DNA of 45,157 nt from Hymenobacter mellowenesis (lineage in GTDB: Bacteria; Bacteroidota; Bacteroidia; Cytophagales; Hymenobacteraceae). The translations under genes were made by a program, and so were the position numbers. Where the stretch lies: assembly GCF_030581005.1 (NCBI RefSeq), contig NZ_JAUQSX010000023.1:1-45157 (forward strand). Direction: 5' to 3'. The notes under the pieces are model-generated. The model had not been told where the DNA came from. It saw only the letters and a program-made list of their open reading frames with translations, and made no database searches. This document shows, piece after piece, positions 1-8,041 of the stretch. Within the stretch, counting starts at the first letter, position 1, and every line of letters starts with the position of its first letter.

Positions 1-75
1 TCCGAACAGAGCCGTTAAGCCCCGGTGCGCCTATGGTACTGCCTTCACCGGTGGGAGAGTCGGTCGCCGCCAACC
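1..75 (+). rRNA. rrf: 5S ribosomal RNA, 3' part
   Basis: The window opens inside a 5S rRNA. The stretch reading CCGAACAGAGCCGTTAAGCC, then CTATGGTACTGC and GTGGGAGAGTCGGTCGCCGCC, is the conserved 3' two thirds of bacterial 5S rRNA, including the loop with CCGAACAG and the closing helix. The 5' end lies before base 1. The exact mature 3' end is estimated. It is followed at once by a terminator, so this is the end of an rRNA operon. Confidence 0.93.
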
Positions 76-87
76 TTTTCAACAGGA

Positions 88-130
88 ATGCCCCATCCCG
101 CTTTCACCAGCAGGTTGGGGCATTTTGCTT
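88..130 (+). terminator. Terminator of the rRNA operon
   Basis: ATGCCCCA (88-95) pairs with TGGGGCAT (116-123) around a 20-nt loop and is followed by TTTTGCTTTTG. It lies 13 nt after the 5S rRNA and has the form of a rho-independent terminator. Confidence 0.8.
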
Positions 131-198
131 TTGTAATAGTTGATAATGAAGGGATTGAATAGGTGTTTCGATTAATTCTCGAAGTATTCGATAGACAG

Positions 199-206
199 TA
201 TTTTTG
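199..206 (+). promoter_or_regulatory. Putative -7 box for rodA
   Basis: TATTTTTG matches the Bacteroidota -7 consensus TAnnTTTG exactly, 26 nt before the GTG start of rodA. No clear TTG is seen at the usual -33 distance, so only the -7 element is called. Confidence 0.45.
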
Positions 207-232
207 TCGGAAGATTTTAAAACACGCGCATT

Positions 233-1528
233 GTGCAAGTTTCACCAGCACGTTATAGTCGCAGTATTGATTGGCTGACGGTGCTGCTGTATGTGGGACT
301 GGTTGGTATTGGATGGGTTTGTATTTATGCGTCTAGCTATTCACCGGATGCTCCTGCAAATCCATTAACTAGCTTGAGTTTTGACAAGCTGATGGCGTTT
401 AACTGGTTTAAGCAGTTGCTGTGGATTGCGACTGCCGTGGTGTTAGTAGTGGTTTTGCTGGTTGTGGATTACAAGGCTTACGACACGCTGGCGTATGCCT
501 TGTACGGGGGAATGATTCTGCTTTTGATTGTGACGATGTTGGTGGCCCGACCGATTGCGGGGTCGCGTTCGTGGCTGGAGCTGGGGCCGGTTCGGTTGCA
601 ACCGGCCGAGTTTGCGAAGTTTACGACTGCGCTGGCGGCTTCCCGCTTCATGTCAAGCATTAACCTGCGCTATCAGGACTGGCGTGACCAACTGGTGCTG
701 GCTGGAATTACGCTCCTGCCCCCTCTGCTTATTGTTGCCTCTAATGAATCGGGGCAGGCGCTGGTGTTTGGGGCCTTGCTGCTGGCCTATTTCCGGGAGG
801 GCATGTCGCCGTTGATATTGTTGCTGATGGCAGCAGCTGGAATTATTCTCCTCGCTGCATTGCTGGTGCCGAAGGTGTGGCTGATGGTGGCGGTTACACT
901 TATACTGGTGACGGTATTGGCTTTGAACCGGCGGGTGCTACGGCACCATTTGCCGTTGGCAGTGGGCGTGTGGCTGGTGGTGATTGGGATGGTGGTGGGG
1001 ATGGACTTCTTCTATAATAAAGTATTGCAGCCGCACCAGCGGCAGCGGATTGAGATATTAATTAATCCTTCGGCTGACCCTTTGGGAAAAGGCTGGAATG
1101 TGACACAGAGCAAAATTGCTATTGGGTCGGGCGGACTGGTGGGGAAGGGGTTTTTGCAGGGTACTCAAACCAAATTTGATTTTGTGCCGGAACAGAGCAC
1201 GGATTTTATTTTCTGTACGGTAGGGGAGGAGTTTGGCTGGTTGGGCAGCCTAGTGATTCTGGGGTTGTACCTGACCTTGCTTTGGCGCATTGTTTACGTG
1301 GCAGAGCGGCAGAAATCGGTGTTTGGGCGCACGTATGGCTATTGCGTGGCCAGTGTGCTCTTTTTGCACGTGACGGTGAACGTAGGCATGACCATTGGGC
1401 TGGCGCCGGTGGTGGGCATTCCGCTGCCGTTCTTCAGCTATGGCGGGTCGTCGTTGTGGTCGTTTACTATTTTGCTGTTTAGCCTACTGGCCATTGATGC
1501 TTACCGGAAGCAGGACCTGGTGCGCTGA
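233..1528 (+). CDS. rodA: Rod-shape SEDS peptidoglycan polymerase RodA
   Basis: SEDS-family inner-membrane glycosyltransferase that polymerises lipid II during side-wall elongation, working with a class B PBP and the MreBCD complex. The 431-residue product is nearly all hydrophobic, with about ten membrane segments. Family marks are clear: SRSWLELGPVRLQPAEFAK near residue 105-125, the large loop with DPLGKGWNVTQSKIAIGSGG near residue 285-305, then PEQSTDFIF and GEEFGWLGS, and PLPFFSYGGSS near the C-terminus. These motifs fit RodA rather than FtsW. The start is a GTG at 233; no ATG lies nearby in frame and a TAnnTTTG box precedes it. It stands alone after the rRNA operon; the usual partner genes (mreBCD, the PBP2 gene) would be expected upstream but are replaced here by rRNA, so rodA appears detached from that cluster. 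Confidence 0.95.
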   Translation: MQVSPARYSRSIDWLTVLLYVGLVGIGWVCIYASSYSPDAPANPLTSLSFDKLMAFNWFKQLLWIATAVVLVVVLLVVDYKAYDTLAYALYGGMILLLIVTMLVARPIAGSRSWLELGPVRLQPAEFAKFTTALAASRFMSSINLRYQDWRDQLVLAGITLLPPLLIVASNESGQALVFGALLLAYFREGMSPLILLLMAAAGIILLAALLVPKVWLMVAVTLILVTVLALNRRVLRHHLPLAVGVWLVVIGMVVGMDFFYNKVLQPHQRQRIEILINPSADPLGKGWNVTQSKIAIGSGGLVGKGFLQGTQTKFDFVPEQSTDFIFCTVGEEFGWLGSLVILGLYLTLLWRIVYVAERQKSVFGRTYGYCVASVLFLHVTVNVGMTIGLAPVVGIPLPFFSYGGSSLWSFTILLFSLLAIDAYRKQDLVR

Positions 1529-1542
1529 CGCGGAATAAGCAG

Positions 1543-2610
1543 CTAAGCAGTAGCAAGACGGCGCCAGTGGGTGAAAGACAACGCCAAGAGCGCGCAGAAA
1601 GCCGGGGCAAAAAGGTAGCCCATGCGGCCAAGGTCGCCGGAGAGGAGCATGTGGATGGCAACAACAGCGGCCAATCCTAATTCAGGAAACCCAAGGGCCG
1701 CGAAAACTGATGGTTGGGGTATGATGCGATTTCGCCGCTGCAGCCAGAATGCGAGTGGGGGAATCAGGGCGAGGAAGCCGAAAATGCTGAGGAGTTCTCC
1801 CAGGCCCTTGGGAGAGGCGACGCGGCGGAGGGAATAGATGATGTTGTGGAAATGCTCAAAGGCGTTCGAAACGGATTGGTCGGCAGCGGCTCCAAGACGG
1901 GCATCGACCCACCAATGCACTGACAGGAGCGCGGCCAGTCCCAGCGCCAGGGCCAGTAGCTGCCGGGGCCATGGCAGGATAGGGCGACTGAACCAAATCA
2001 GCCACGGCAACAGAAATACGAAAGACTCTTTCGCCAAAGGCCCAAAAAGGAGGGCCAGTACCAGGGGCCAACCGCCGCCAGCGCCCCGTCGGATGGCGTA
2101 GTAGCCCCAGCTCACTACCAACAGGTATAGGCTGTCGGTGAGAGGCAGGCCGGCTCCGTAAACCGCCCAGCGGCTGGTGAGGACGGCTAACATGGCCAGG
2201 GCGGCGGCTTCGGGTGACGCGCCTGCCTGGCGGGCGGCATTGAACCAGCAGGCGCCGGCGGCGGCCAGCAACAGGCAATTGACCAGGTAAAAGGCGAAGC
2301 GCAGCGGCCATAATCCGGCGGGGCGCTGGGGCCACACCCGGCCGTAGACCTGGGCTATTGGCTTGGATATGACAGCGGCGGCGGCGGGAACCAGCACGCG
2401 GTAGCGGTGGGTGATACGGGCGCTGTCGAAACGGCCGGCGGCCATACGCAGGTAGCTGCGGGTGTCGGACGAGTGGGAGAAATCGTAGTGGACATACATC
2501 GGGTAGGCCAGGTTGGCCAGGGCGGCCACTGCCAGTAGCCACGGCAGCAGCCACCGCCGTAGCCGGGGGCCCAGTAGGGGGGGCGCCGATGTAGGAGCGG
2601 TGCTAAGCAA
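1543..2610 (-). CDS. Multi-pass membrane protein, function unknown
   Basis: A 355-residue, highly hydrophobic protein with about eight to ten predicted membrane segments. The first lies at residues 18-37, followed by a conserved-looking outer loop with SSDTRSYLRMAAGRFD and THRYRVLVP. Acidic residues in the first loop after TM1 are seen in GT-C glycosyltransferases, so a sugar or lipid-linked transfer role is possible, but no diagnostic motif is present and I do not assign one. The only workable start is a TTG at 2610, because the first ATG comes after TM1. That TTG overlaps the stop codon of the upstream gene (2603-3814) by 8 nt, so the two are probably translationally coupled. Confidence 0.72.
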   Translation of the reverse strand: MLSTAPTSAPPLLGPRLRRWLLPWLLAVAALANLAYPMYVHYDFSHSSDTRSYLRMAAGRFDSARITHRYRVLVPAAAAVISKPIAQVYGRVWPQRPAGLWPLRFAFYLVNCLLLAAAGACWFNAARQAGASPEAAALAMLAVLTSRWAVYGAGLPLTDSLYLLVVSWGYYAIRRGAGGGWPLVLALLFGPLAKESFVFLLPWLIWFSRPILPWPRQLLALALGLAALLSVHWWVDARLGAAADQSVSNAFEHFHNIIYSLRRVASPKGLGELLSIFGFLALIPPLAFWLQRRNRIIPQPSVFAALGFPELGLAAVVAIHMLLSGDLGRMGYLFAPAFCALLALSFTHWRRLATA

Positions 2611-3814
2611 ATTTGCGCTCGATGAGCTTCAGCAGCTTGTTGACGTGCTCTTCTTTACGGCTCCAGTCATAGCGCTGCGACAAATCGCCGGTGATGTAGG
2701 CGCGGGCGGCTTCGGCCGATGGCAAGGAGTCGAGGTGCTGAATGGCGGCGTGGTAGTCCATGTTTTCGCCGTTAAACAGCTCGTTGATGAAGCTAAAGCG
2801 TTGGTTGATGGAAATGGCTTCGCGCAGGGTTTCGACTTTGGGGCCAGGTCGTTCGGCCAGGGAGGGCATCGTGGCGTTGGCGCGCAGGGTTTCGGCTAAG
2901 GGGGCCGCGTTGGGCTGGCCGGCGCGCAACTTTTCGTGCAGGGGCACACTCACGGCATCGGTATTGGGCAGGGGCCGGGCAGGAGCCGGCGCGGCGGGTA
3001 CCGGTGGCTGGCGCGGCGCGGGCGCCGGAGCAGCTACGAAAGTTGGCGGCGCTATGACTGTCGGCTCGGGAACGGGTGGCGCGGCACTGGCAACCGGTGG
3101 TGCCGCAACCGCGGGCGCAGCTTGGGTAGGAACAGCAACAGGTGCGGGAGGAGCCGGAGTAGCGTTAGCAACCGAAACTGGGCCGTCTTCGAGCAGGTCG
3201 GCCGTGGTGAGGGGCAGCAGAGCGCTGAGCTCGGCCACGAGGCGCTGCATGGGCTGGTGGGCCTTGTAGTTGGCCGCGTGGTAGAGCTCGAAGCGGTGCG
3301 TGAGGAAGTCGCGGCTAAGGTCTTTGCTGTCGGGCAGGCTGTCGAGAAAGCCGGCGTAGAAGGGCTTATCCACGTCGATGTAGCGCAGACTTTCGCGCAG
3401 GCCGGCGAGCGTGGGGTGTTCCGTGGTGCCCAGCAGGAGCCGTTGGAAGCTGTCGGCCGGGTCGGCCACCAGACCGAGGGTATCGGCAGCGGCCTGGGCC
3501 AGGAGCGGCTCGTAGGCGGCGCGGCCGAGGCTAATGTGGCGCGACAGCACGTTCATGAACTGCGTGAGGGCCGCTTGCACGGGAGCAGCTTCAAAATCGA
3601 AATAAGGGCTGCGCAGACGGGCCGTTTCGGCTTGCCATTGGCCCAGCAGCTGGCGCACCACCAGCAGGTTGAGCTGGCGCACGGGCGTGAATTTGAGCAC
3701 GGCCGCGCCATCGAGCGGCGGCGTGGAGGCAGCAGTAAAATACTGGTCGCAGAGCCGGGCGGCCAGGCGGCGGCCGTATTGGGCGCACTTGGCAAGGCTA
3801 TATTTGTCGTTCAT
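2603..3814 (-). CDS. Conserved hypothetical protein with Pro/Ala linker
   Basis: A 403-residue soluble protein in three parts. An N-terminal helical region (about 1-205) includes KFTPVRQLNLLVVRQLLGQW. A low-complexity linker very rich in Pro, Ala and Val follows (about 215-300). The C-terminal helical domain (about 330-403) has ISINQRFSFINELFNGE and ends with SRKEEHVNKLLKLIERKFA. The INQRFxFINELFxG stretch is a recurring C-terminal signature in uncharacterised Bacteroidota proteins; I know no function for it. The ATG at 3814 is chosen because a longer frame to 3889 would run into the divergent ferredoxin gene. Only 38 nt separate the two starts. The downstream membrane-protein gene overlaps its stop codon. 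Confidence 0.8.
   Translation of the reverse strand: MNDKYSLAKCAQYGRRLAARLCDQYFTAASTPPLDGAAVLKFTPVRQLNLLVVRQLLGQWQAETARLRSPYFDFEAAPVQAALTQFMNVLSRHISLGRAAYEPLLAQAAADTLGLVADPADSFQRLLLGTTEHPTLAGLRESLRYIDVDKPFYAGFLDSLPDSKDLSRDFLTHRFELYHAANYKAHQPMQRLVAELSALLPLTTADLLEDGPVSVANATPAPPAPVAVPTQAAPAVAAPPVASAAPPVPEPTVIAPPTFVAAPAPAPRQPPVPAAPAPARPLPNTDAVSVPLHEKLRAGQPNAAPLAETLRANATMPSLAERPGPKVETLREAISINQRFSFINELFNGENMDYHAAIQHLDSLPSAEAARAYITGDLSQRYDWSRKEEHVNKLLKLIERKFA
3799..3806 (+). promoter_or_regulatory. Putative -7 box for the ferredoxin gene
   Basis: TATATTTG fits TAnnTTTG exactly and lies 46 nt before the ferredoxin ATG, inside the first codons of the divergent gene. A TTG at 3779-3781 is upstream but the 17-nt spacing is shorter than the usual 19-20. 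Confidence 0.35.
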
Positions 3815-3852
3815 TAGAAAGGCCGGGTTTCGGTGGCCGAAGTTAGGCACAA

Positions 3853-4185
3853 ATGCCCCTCTTAACGATTGAAAACTTGCCCGGCGCACCCGTAGAGGTG
3901 CCCCCCGGCGCCACTTTGCTGGCCGCCCTGCAAGCCGCCGGCCACGACTGGATGCACGCCTGCGGGGCCAAAGGCCGTTGCACCACCTGCCGCCTGCAAG
4001 TGAGCAGCGGCCTCGAAAACCTGACGCCGCCCACCGACGCTGAGCTGCGCTACCGTACCGCCGGCCGGCTACTGCCCCACGAGCGGCTCACCTGCCAAAC
4101 GCGGCTGCCGGCCGGGGAGGTAACGGCCCGCGTGCCCGAAGCCACCCAACTGCCGCACGTGCGCTACCTCGCCGATGGCCAATAG
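3853..4185 (+). CDS. [2Fe-2S] ferredoxin
   Basis: A 110-residue electron carrier of the adrenodoxin/plant-type ferredoxin fold. The cluster ligands are Cys37, Cys43 and Cys46 in CGAKGRCTTC (the Cx5Cx2C spacing of adrenodoxin-like ferredoxins) and Cys81 in LTCQTRLP. The length is normal for the family and no extra domain is present. It probably passes electrons to a soluble redox enzyme; no partner reductase is adjacent. Its stop overlaps the start of the next gene by 11 nt, so the two form a coupled pair. A perfect TATATTTG box at 3799-3806, inside the start of the divergent gene, could be its promoter. Confidence 0.93.
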   Translation: MPLLTIENLPGAPVEVPPGATLLAALQAAGHDWMHACGAKGRCTTCRLQVSSGLENLTPPTDAELRYRTAGRLLPHERLTCQTRLPAGEVTARVPEATQLPHVRYLADGQ

Positions 4186-4693
4186 CCTGCGCATCAAGCC
4201 CACCACCCGGCATTGGCACCTCTATCAAAAGCGGCCATATCGCACCGCGAGCCTCAGCCTGAGCCAGGTTGCCAAACGGGTGACTCTGCTGATAATGGGG
4301 GCGGTGGTAGTGGCGCTGCTGGGGCCATTTGTGCCGTCGCACCGCTTGGGAACTCACCTGCCCGCTACTATGGAAGAATACCTGGTGCAACTGCTGCCGT
4401 GCAGCCTGATTGCGCTGCTGCTGGCCGTGGCGGCGGGCTACGAATACATTGGCAAGCCCCTGAAAAACCAGCGGCTGGGCTACCGGCGGGTTGGGCAGTT
4501 TGTGGTACGCGGCAAACAGCAGCTGCTGGGCTCGGCCTGGCTGGAGCTGCCGCCCGACGACACGCACCGCGTGGGCGTGCCCGAGGCGGTTTTTAAGGCT
4601 ATTCAAAAGGGCGACACGGTGGAAGTGGTGTACTCGGCCACCGAAGACTTTGTCAGCGTCCACAAAATAAACCCGCCGGCCGCAAGGGCCTGA
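4175..4693 (+). CDS. Small two-TM membrane protein, unknown
   Basis: A 172-residue protein with a basic, Ser/Arg-rich N-terminal 30 residues, two membrane segments (about 34-54 and 69-90) and a soluble C-terminal domain (about 95-172) containing YRRVGQFVVRGKQQ and GDTVEVVYSATEDFVSVHKI. The C-terminal part looks like a small beta domain. No family is recognised. The ATG overlaps the last 11 nt of the ferredoxin gene, so it is very likely translated from the same message; a link to membrane redox chemistry is only inference from that pairing. Confidence 0.72.
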   Translation: MANSLRIKPTTRHWHLYQKRPYRTASLSLSQVAKRVTLLIMGAVVVALLGPFVPSHRLGTHLPATMEEYLVQLLPCSLIALLLAVAAGYEYIGKPLKNQRLGYRRVGQFVVRGKQQLLGSAWLELPPDDTHRVGVPEAVFKAIQKGDTVEVVYSATEDFVSVHKINPPAARA

Positions 4694-4730
4694 GTGCGAG
4701 TAACCGGCCCCAAAAGAATTGGTTTTGGGC

Positions 4731-4760
4731 TTGAGCCAAGCCGGCGCGGGGCGTACTTTA
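4731..4760 (+). promoter_or_regulatory. Putative promoter for thymidine kinase
   Basis: TTG at 4731-4733, a 20-nt spacer, then TACTTTA at 4754-4760, one base short of TAnnTTTG. It lies between the end of the membrane-protein gene and the tdk start. Moderate fit only. Confidence 0.4.
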
Positions 4761-4813
4761 GAGGTTCCGTACGGGGAATGTTGCCCCGTTCGCTCACTTG
4801 TTTTTCTCCGCTT

Positions 4814-5440
4814 GTGTTTATTGAACCCCGCGTTGGCAACCGCCACAATGCCCCCCGCCGGGGCTGGATTGAAGTGGTGTGCGGCTCCATGTTCTCGGGC
4901 AAAACCGAAGAGCTGATTCGCCGCCTCACCCGCGCCCGCATTGCGCGGCAGCAGGTCGAAATCTTCAAGCCCGCCCTCGACACCCGCTACCACGCCGAAG
5001 ACGTGGTGAGCCACAACGCCGCCCGCATCCGCTCCACGCCGGTGGCCGTGCCCTCCGAAATCCTGCTCCTGGCCGCCGGCTCCGACGTGGTGGGCATCGA
5101 CGAAGGCCAGTTCTTTGACGACTCGCTGGTGGACGTGTGCGAGCAGCTGGCCAACAACGGCACCCGCGTCATCGTGGCCGGGCTCGATATGGACTACCTC
5201 GGCCGCCCCTTTGGCCCCATGCCGGCCCTGCTGGCCACGGCCGAATTCGTAACTAAAGTACACGCCGTGTGCGTGTGCTGCGGCGAAATTGCTTCGTATT
5301 CCTACCGCATTGTGGCCAGCGAAAGCCAGGTGCTGCTCGGCGAAACCGACTCGTACGAGGCGCGGTGCCGGCCCTGCTTTCTGGGCGGCATGCAGGTGGG
5401 CCGGCCGGCCCAGGAGGTGCGCTCCACGGCCGCGCACTAA
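4814..5440 (+). CDS. tdk: Thymidine kinase
   Basis: Type II (bacterial) thymidine kinase: phosphorylates thymidine to dTMP in the pyrimidine salvage pathway, in the cytosol. The 208-residue product has the P-loop GSMFSGKT at residues 24-31, the DEGQFFDD Walker B-like segment, the lasso/substrate region near ETDSYEARC, and a structural zinc site from CVCCGE and CRPC. The frame is open back to a GTG at 4694 and has an ATG at 4778, but the GTG at 4814 gives VFIEPR before the conserved GWIEVVCGSMFSGKT, the form and length usual in Bacteroidota enzymes, so I place the start there. The ATG at 4778 stays possible. No Shine-Dalgarno is seen. The gene ends 77 nt before porZ. Confidence 0.93.
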   Translation: MFIEPRVGNRHNAPRRGWIEVVCGSMFSGKTEELIRRLTRARIARQQVEIFKPALDTRYHAEDVVSHNAARIRSTPVAVPSEILLLAAGSDVVGIDEGQFFDDSLVDVCEQLANNGTRVIVAGLDMDYLGRPFGPMPALLATAEFVTKVHAVCVCCGEIASYSYRIVASESQVLLGETDSYEARCRPCFLGGMQVGRPAQEVRSTAAH

Positions 5441-5517
5441 ATCGGCGGGCCCGGCGTTGGCGTTGGGAAGAAGCCGGCCCACCGCTTCGGTTTTTACATT
5501 CGAGTTCTGCTGCGCGT

Positions 5518-7902
5518 ATGACCCATTTTTTCCGTTGTTTGCTTGGCCTCACCGGGCTGTTTTTACTGAGTGGCTCGGTCCGCGCTCAAGGCGTGGGCTA
5601 CGGCGACTGGCAGCTGCATTTGCCCACTAACGGCCCCGTGCGCCTGGCCGATACCGGCGACCGGATATACGTGGCCACGGAGCAGCGAGCGTTTTATTTT
5701 TTGGATAAGCAACAGAACACCACCCAGGTGCTTTCGCGCCGCGACGGCCTCAACGGGGTGGGCGTGACCGCCTTGGCGTATGATTCGGTGACGCGGCAAA
5801 CGGTGCTGGCCTACAACGATACCAACATCGACGTGCTGCAGCCCAACGGCAAGGTGCGCAACATCAACGATGTGCTCCGCAAGGTGTCGCAGGGGGCCAT
5901 TCAGGCCGGCAACAACCCCGTCAACCGGGTGTCGATAGGAGCAGGAAAAGCCTACATCAGCACCAGCTTTGGCTTGGTGGCCCTGGACCTGACCAAGCTG
6001 GAAATCAGCGACACGTACTCCAACATCGGGCCGGGCGGCACCGTGGTCAATGTGTACGACGCGGCGGCGGCCAACGGCTTTCTGTTTGCGGCCACGTCGG
6101 TGGGCTTGCTGCGCGGGTCGCTGTCGCAAAACCTGCTCGACTACCGCAACTGGACGCTCTACCTGCCGGTGCCCACCAGCACGCAGCAGATTGTCTACCG
6201 TTTTTTGGCCGTAGACGGCGGCCAGGTTTACGCGGCTGTCGGAAGCGGGGGCAATCATGTGTACAAGTTTGTAGCGGGCAGCCCTACGCCGTGGCAGCAG
6301 GTGCCCGGCACCTACACGGGCCAGTTCCGGAGCCTGCGGGGCACCGGGGCGGGCTTGATTATGATGGATGACGACTATGGGGTGCGGCGCCTCAACCGGA
6401 GCACGGGCGTGGTCACCACCGAGGTGCCACCCATCCCAGGCACGTCTACCCAGGATGCAGTGCGTTCGCGCGATGGCTACTACTACGTTGCCAACCTGGC
6501 GAACGGGCTGTCGCGGGTAGCGCCCGGGGCGGGCAAAACACCGGAGTATTTTCAGGCCAATGGGCCTCAAAACACTGCTTCCTTCAGCATTCTGGCCGAT
6601 GCCCGCTCCAATAAGGTCGATGTGTTTTCGGGCGGCTACGCCGAGCGGTATGGTCCGAACGATACCAAGGGCGGCTTCTATGAGTTCTTCAATGGCCAAT
6701 GGACCAACATAACGTCCCAAACGCTGCCTAGCAGCGCTTACCCCAACCCGGCCCGGCCCGTGCGGGGCGCGCGCACGCCCGATGGCACGCTGTACGTGGG
6801 CCATTTTGGCGGCGGGCTGCTGGAGTGGAAAGGCGCCAGTAGCTTCCGGGTTTTCAGGTCGGGCACGCCCGTCGGCACCCCCTTGCTAAGCACCAATGGC
6901 GACGCGAACCGGACAGACGTAACCGACCTGGCGGCCACGCCCGAAGGCAAAGTGTGGGTGGTGAACCGGCATTTGCAGGCGGGCAATTCCGGCTTGTTCC
7001 TCTTCGACCCCGCGGCCACGACCTGGCAGCCGATTCCGTTCACGTTTGGTTTTGATGTGCTGGAACGCATTGCCCTGGACGACCTCGGCAACCCATGGGT
7101 TTCGGTGTCGCGCAAAACCGACGCCAGCAGCGTGGGTGGGCCCGCCATCGGCCTCTACGCCGTCGACGCCACCGGCGCCAACCCGCCGCGCCTCTTCAAC
7201 ACCTCCTCGGGCCTGCCCGATAACCAGATTTACGAACTGGCCAAAGACCGGCGCGGCTACATCTGGGCCGCTACCATCAAAGGGGTGGCCTATTTCCGCG
7301 AGCCGGAGGGGCCATTTGCTACCAATCAGGGCTTCACCCAGCCTTTCGTGACAAAAGGGGAGGGCACCGGCTACAATGCCCTGTATAGCGAGGCCGTGCG
7401 CTGCATGGCCGTGGACGGCGCCGACCGCAAGTGGTTCGGCACCGACCGGGGCCTGTGGCTCTTCAACGCCGACGCCACCGAGGCCCTGCTCCATTTCACC
7501 ACCGCCAACAGCCCCCTGCCGTCCGACCGCATTGTGGACGTGAAGGTGAACGACAAAACCGGCGAAGTGTGGGTGGCCACCGAAGCCGGCGTGGTAGCCT
7601 ACCGCGGCTCGGCCACCGTCACGGAAGGCTCGCCCAATTGCACGGCCGTATTCCCCAACCCCGTGCGGCCCGATTTTGCGGGCACCGTGGGCATCACCGG
7701 CCTCACCAACAATGCGCTGGTCAAAATCACCGACGTGGCGGGCCACCTCGTGTATGCCACCACGGCTAACGGCGGCACCGTGACCTGGAACATGACCAAT
7801 CCCAACGGCGAGCGGGTGCGCTCCGGCGTTTACCTGGTGCTGTCGACCGACGCCGATGGCAAAAATGGCTGCGTGAGCAAAGTGGCCGTACTCAGTAAAT
7901 AA
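5518..7902 (+). CDS. porZ: Type IX secretion system protein PorZ
   Basis: Surface component of the T9SS attachment complex. In Porphyromonas gingivalis PorZ is a beta-propeller protein that works with the sortase PorU in processing cargo and attaching A-LPS. This 794-residue copy has a signal peptide (MTHFFRCLLGLTGLFLLSG, ending about ARAQ/VRAQ at residue 23), an N-terminal PorZ propeller beginning GYGDWQLHLPTNGPVRL with the family run LSRRDGLNGVGVTALAYD, further two-component-type propeller repeats (GLPDNQIYELAKDRRGYIWAA near 555; PLPSDRIVDVKVN near 665), and an Ig-like C-terminal domain with AVFPNPVRPDF ending SGVYLVLSTDADGKNGCVSKVAVLSK. That last part resembles a T9SS sorting domain. The ATG at 5518 is set by the signal peptide. 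Upstream codons in frame overlap tdk and are not coding. Confidence 0.9.
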   Translation: MTHFFRCLLGLTGLFLLSGSVRAQGVGYGDWQLHLPTNGPVRLADTGDRIYVATEQRAFYFLDKQQNTTQVLSRRDGLNGVGVTALAYDSVTRQTVLAYNDTNIDVLQPNGKVRNINDVLRKVSQGAIQAGNNPVNRVSIGAGKAYISTSFGLVALDLTKLEISDTYSNIGPGGTVVNVYDAAAANGFLFAATSVGLLRGSLSQNLLDYRNWTLYLPVPTSTQQIVYRFLAVDGGQVYAAVGSGGNHVYKFVAGSPTPWQQVPGTYTGQFRSLRGTGAGLIMMDDDYGVRRLNRSTGVVTTEVPPIPGTSTQDAVRSRDGYYYVANLANGLSRVAPGAGKTPEYFQANGPQNTASFSILADARSNKVDVFSGGYAERYGPNDTKGGFYEFFNGQWTNITSQTLPSSAYPNPARPVRGARTPDGTLYVGHFGGGLLEWKGASSFRVFRSGTPVGTPLLSTNGDANRTDVTDLAATPEGKVWVVNRHLQAGNSGLFLFDPAATTWQPIPFTFGFDVLERIALDDLGNPWVSVSRKTDASSVGGPAIGLYAVDATGANPPRLFNTSSGLPDNQIYELAKDRRGYIWAATIKGVAYFREPEGPFATNQGFTQPFVTKGEGTGYNALYSEAVRCMAVDGADRKWFGTDRGLWLFNADATEALLHFTTANSPLPSDRIVDVKVNDKTGEVWVATEAGVVAYRGSATVTEGSPNCTAVFPNPVRPDFAGTVGITGLTNNALVKITDVAGHLVYATTANGGTVTWNMTNPNGERVRSGVYLVLSTDADGKNGCVSKVAVLSK

Positions 7903-7908
7903 TGGAAG

Positions 7909-8033
7909 AATGTGCTGATGTGAATAATGTGAGAGTGGATGCGAGGTAAAACCTAAACGTAGGCAGGCGCAACAGCCTGCTGCGAAGGTTAGCAACACTT
8001 TCGTCCTTCTCACATTCTGCACATTTTCACATT
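7909..8033 (+). repeat. Paired inverted repeat, family F (AATGTG type)
   Basis: Left arm 7909-7935 and right arm 8007-8033 are imperfect inverted copies around a 71-nt spacer. Each arm carries three AATGTG/ATGTG words about 8-9 nt apart and almost no C when read inward. The spacer holds a small hairpin GCAGGC-GCAACA-GCCTGC. It fills most of the 139-nt gap between porZ and recO. Confidence 0.75.
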
Positions 8034-8041
8034 AAAGACAT

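Noticed and set aside
4694..4813. Longer thymidine kinase from a GTG at 4694
   Set aside because: The extra 40 residues match nothing in the family, and the extension crosses the likely promoter.
4088..5482. A 464-residue open frame on the minus strand
   Set aside because: Antisense to the membrane-protein gene and thymidine kinase; no recognisable protein features.
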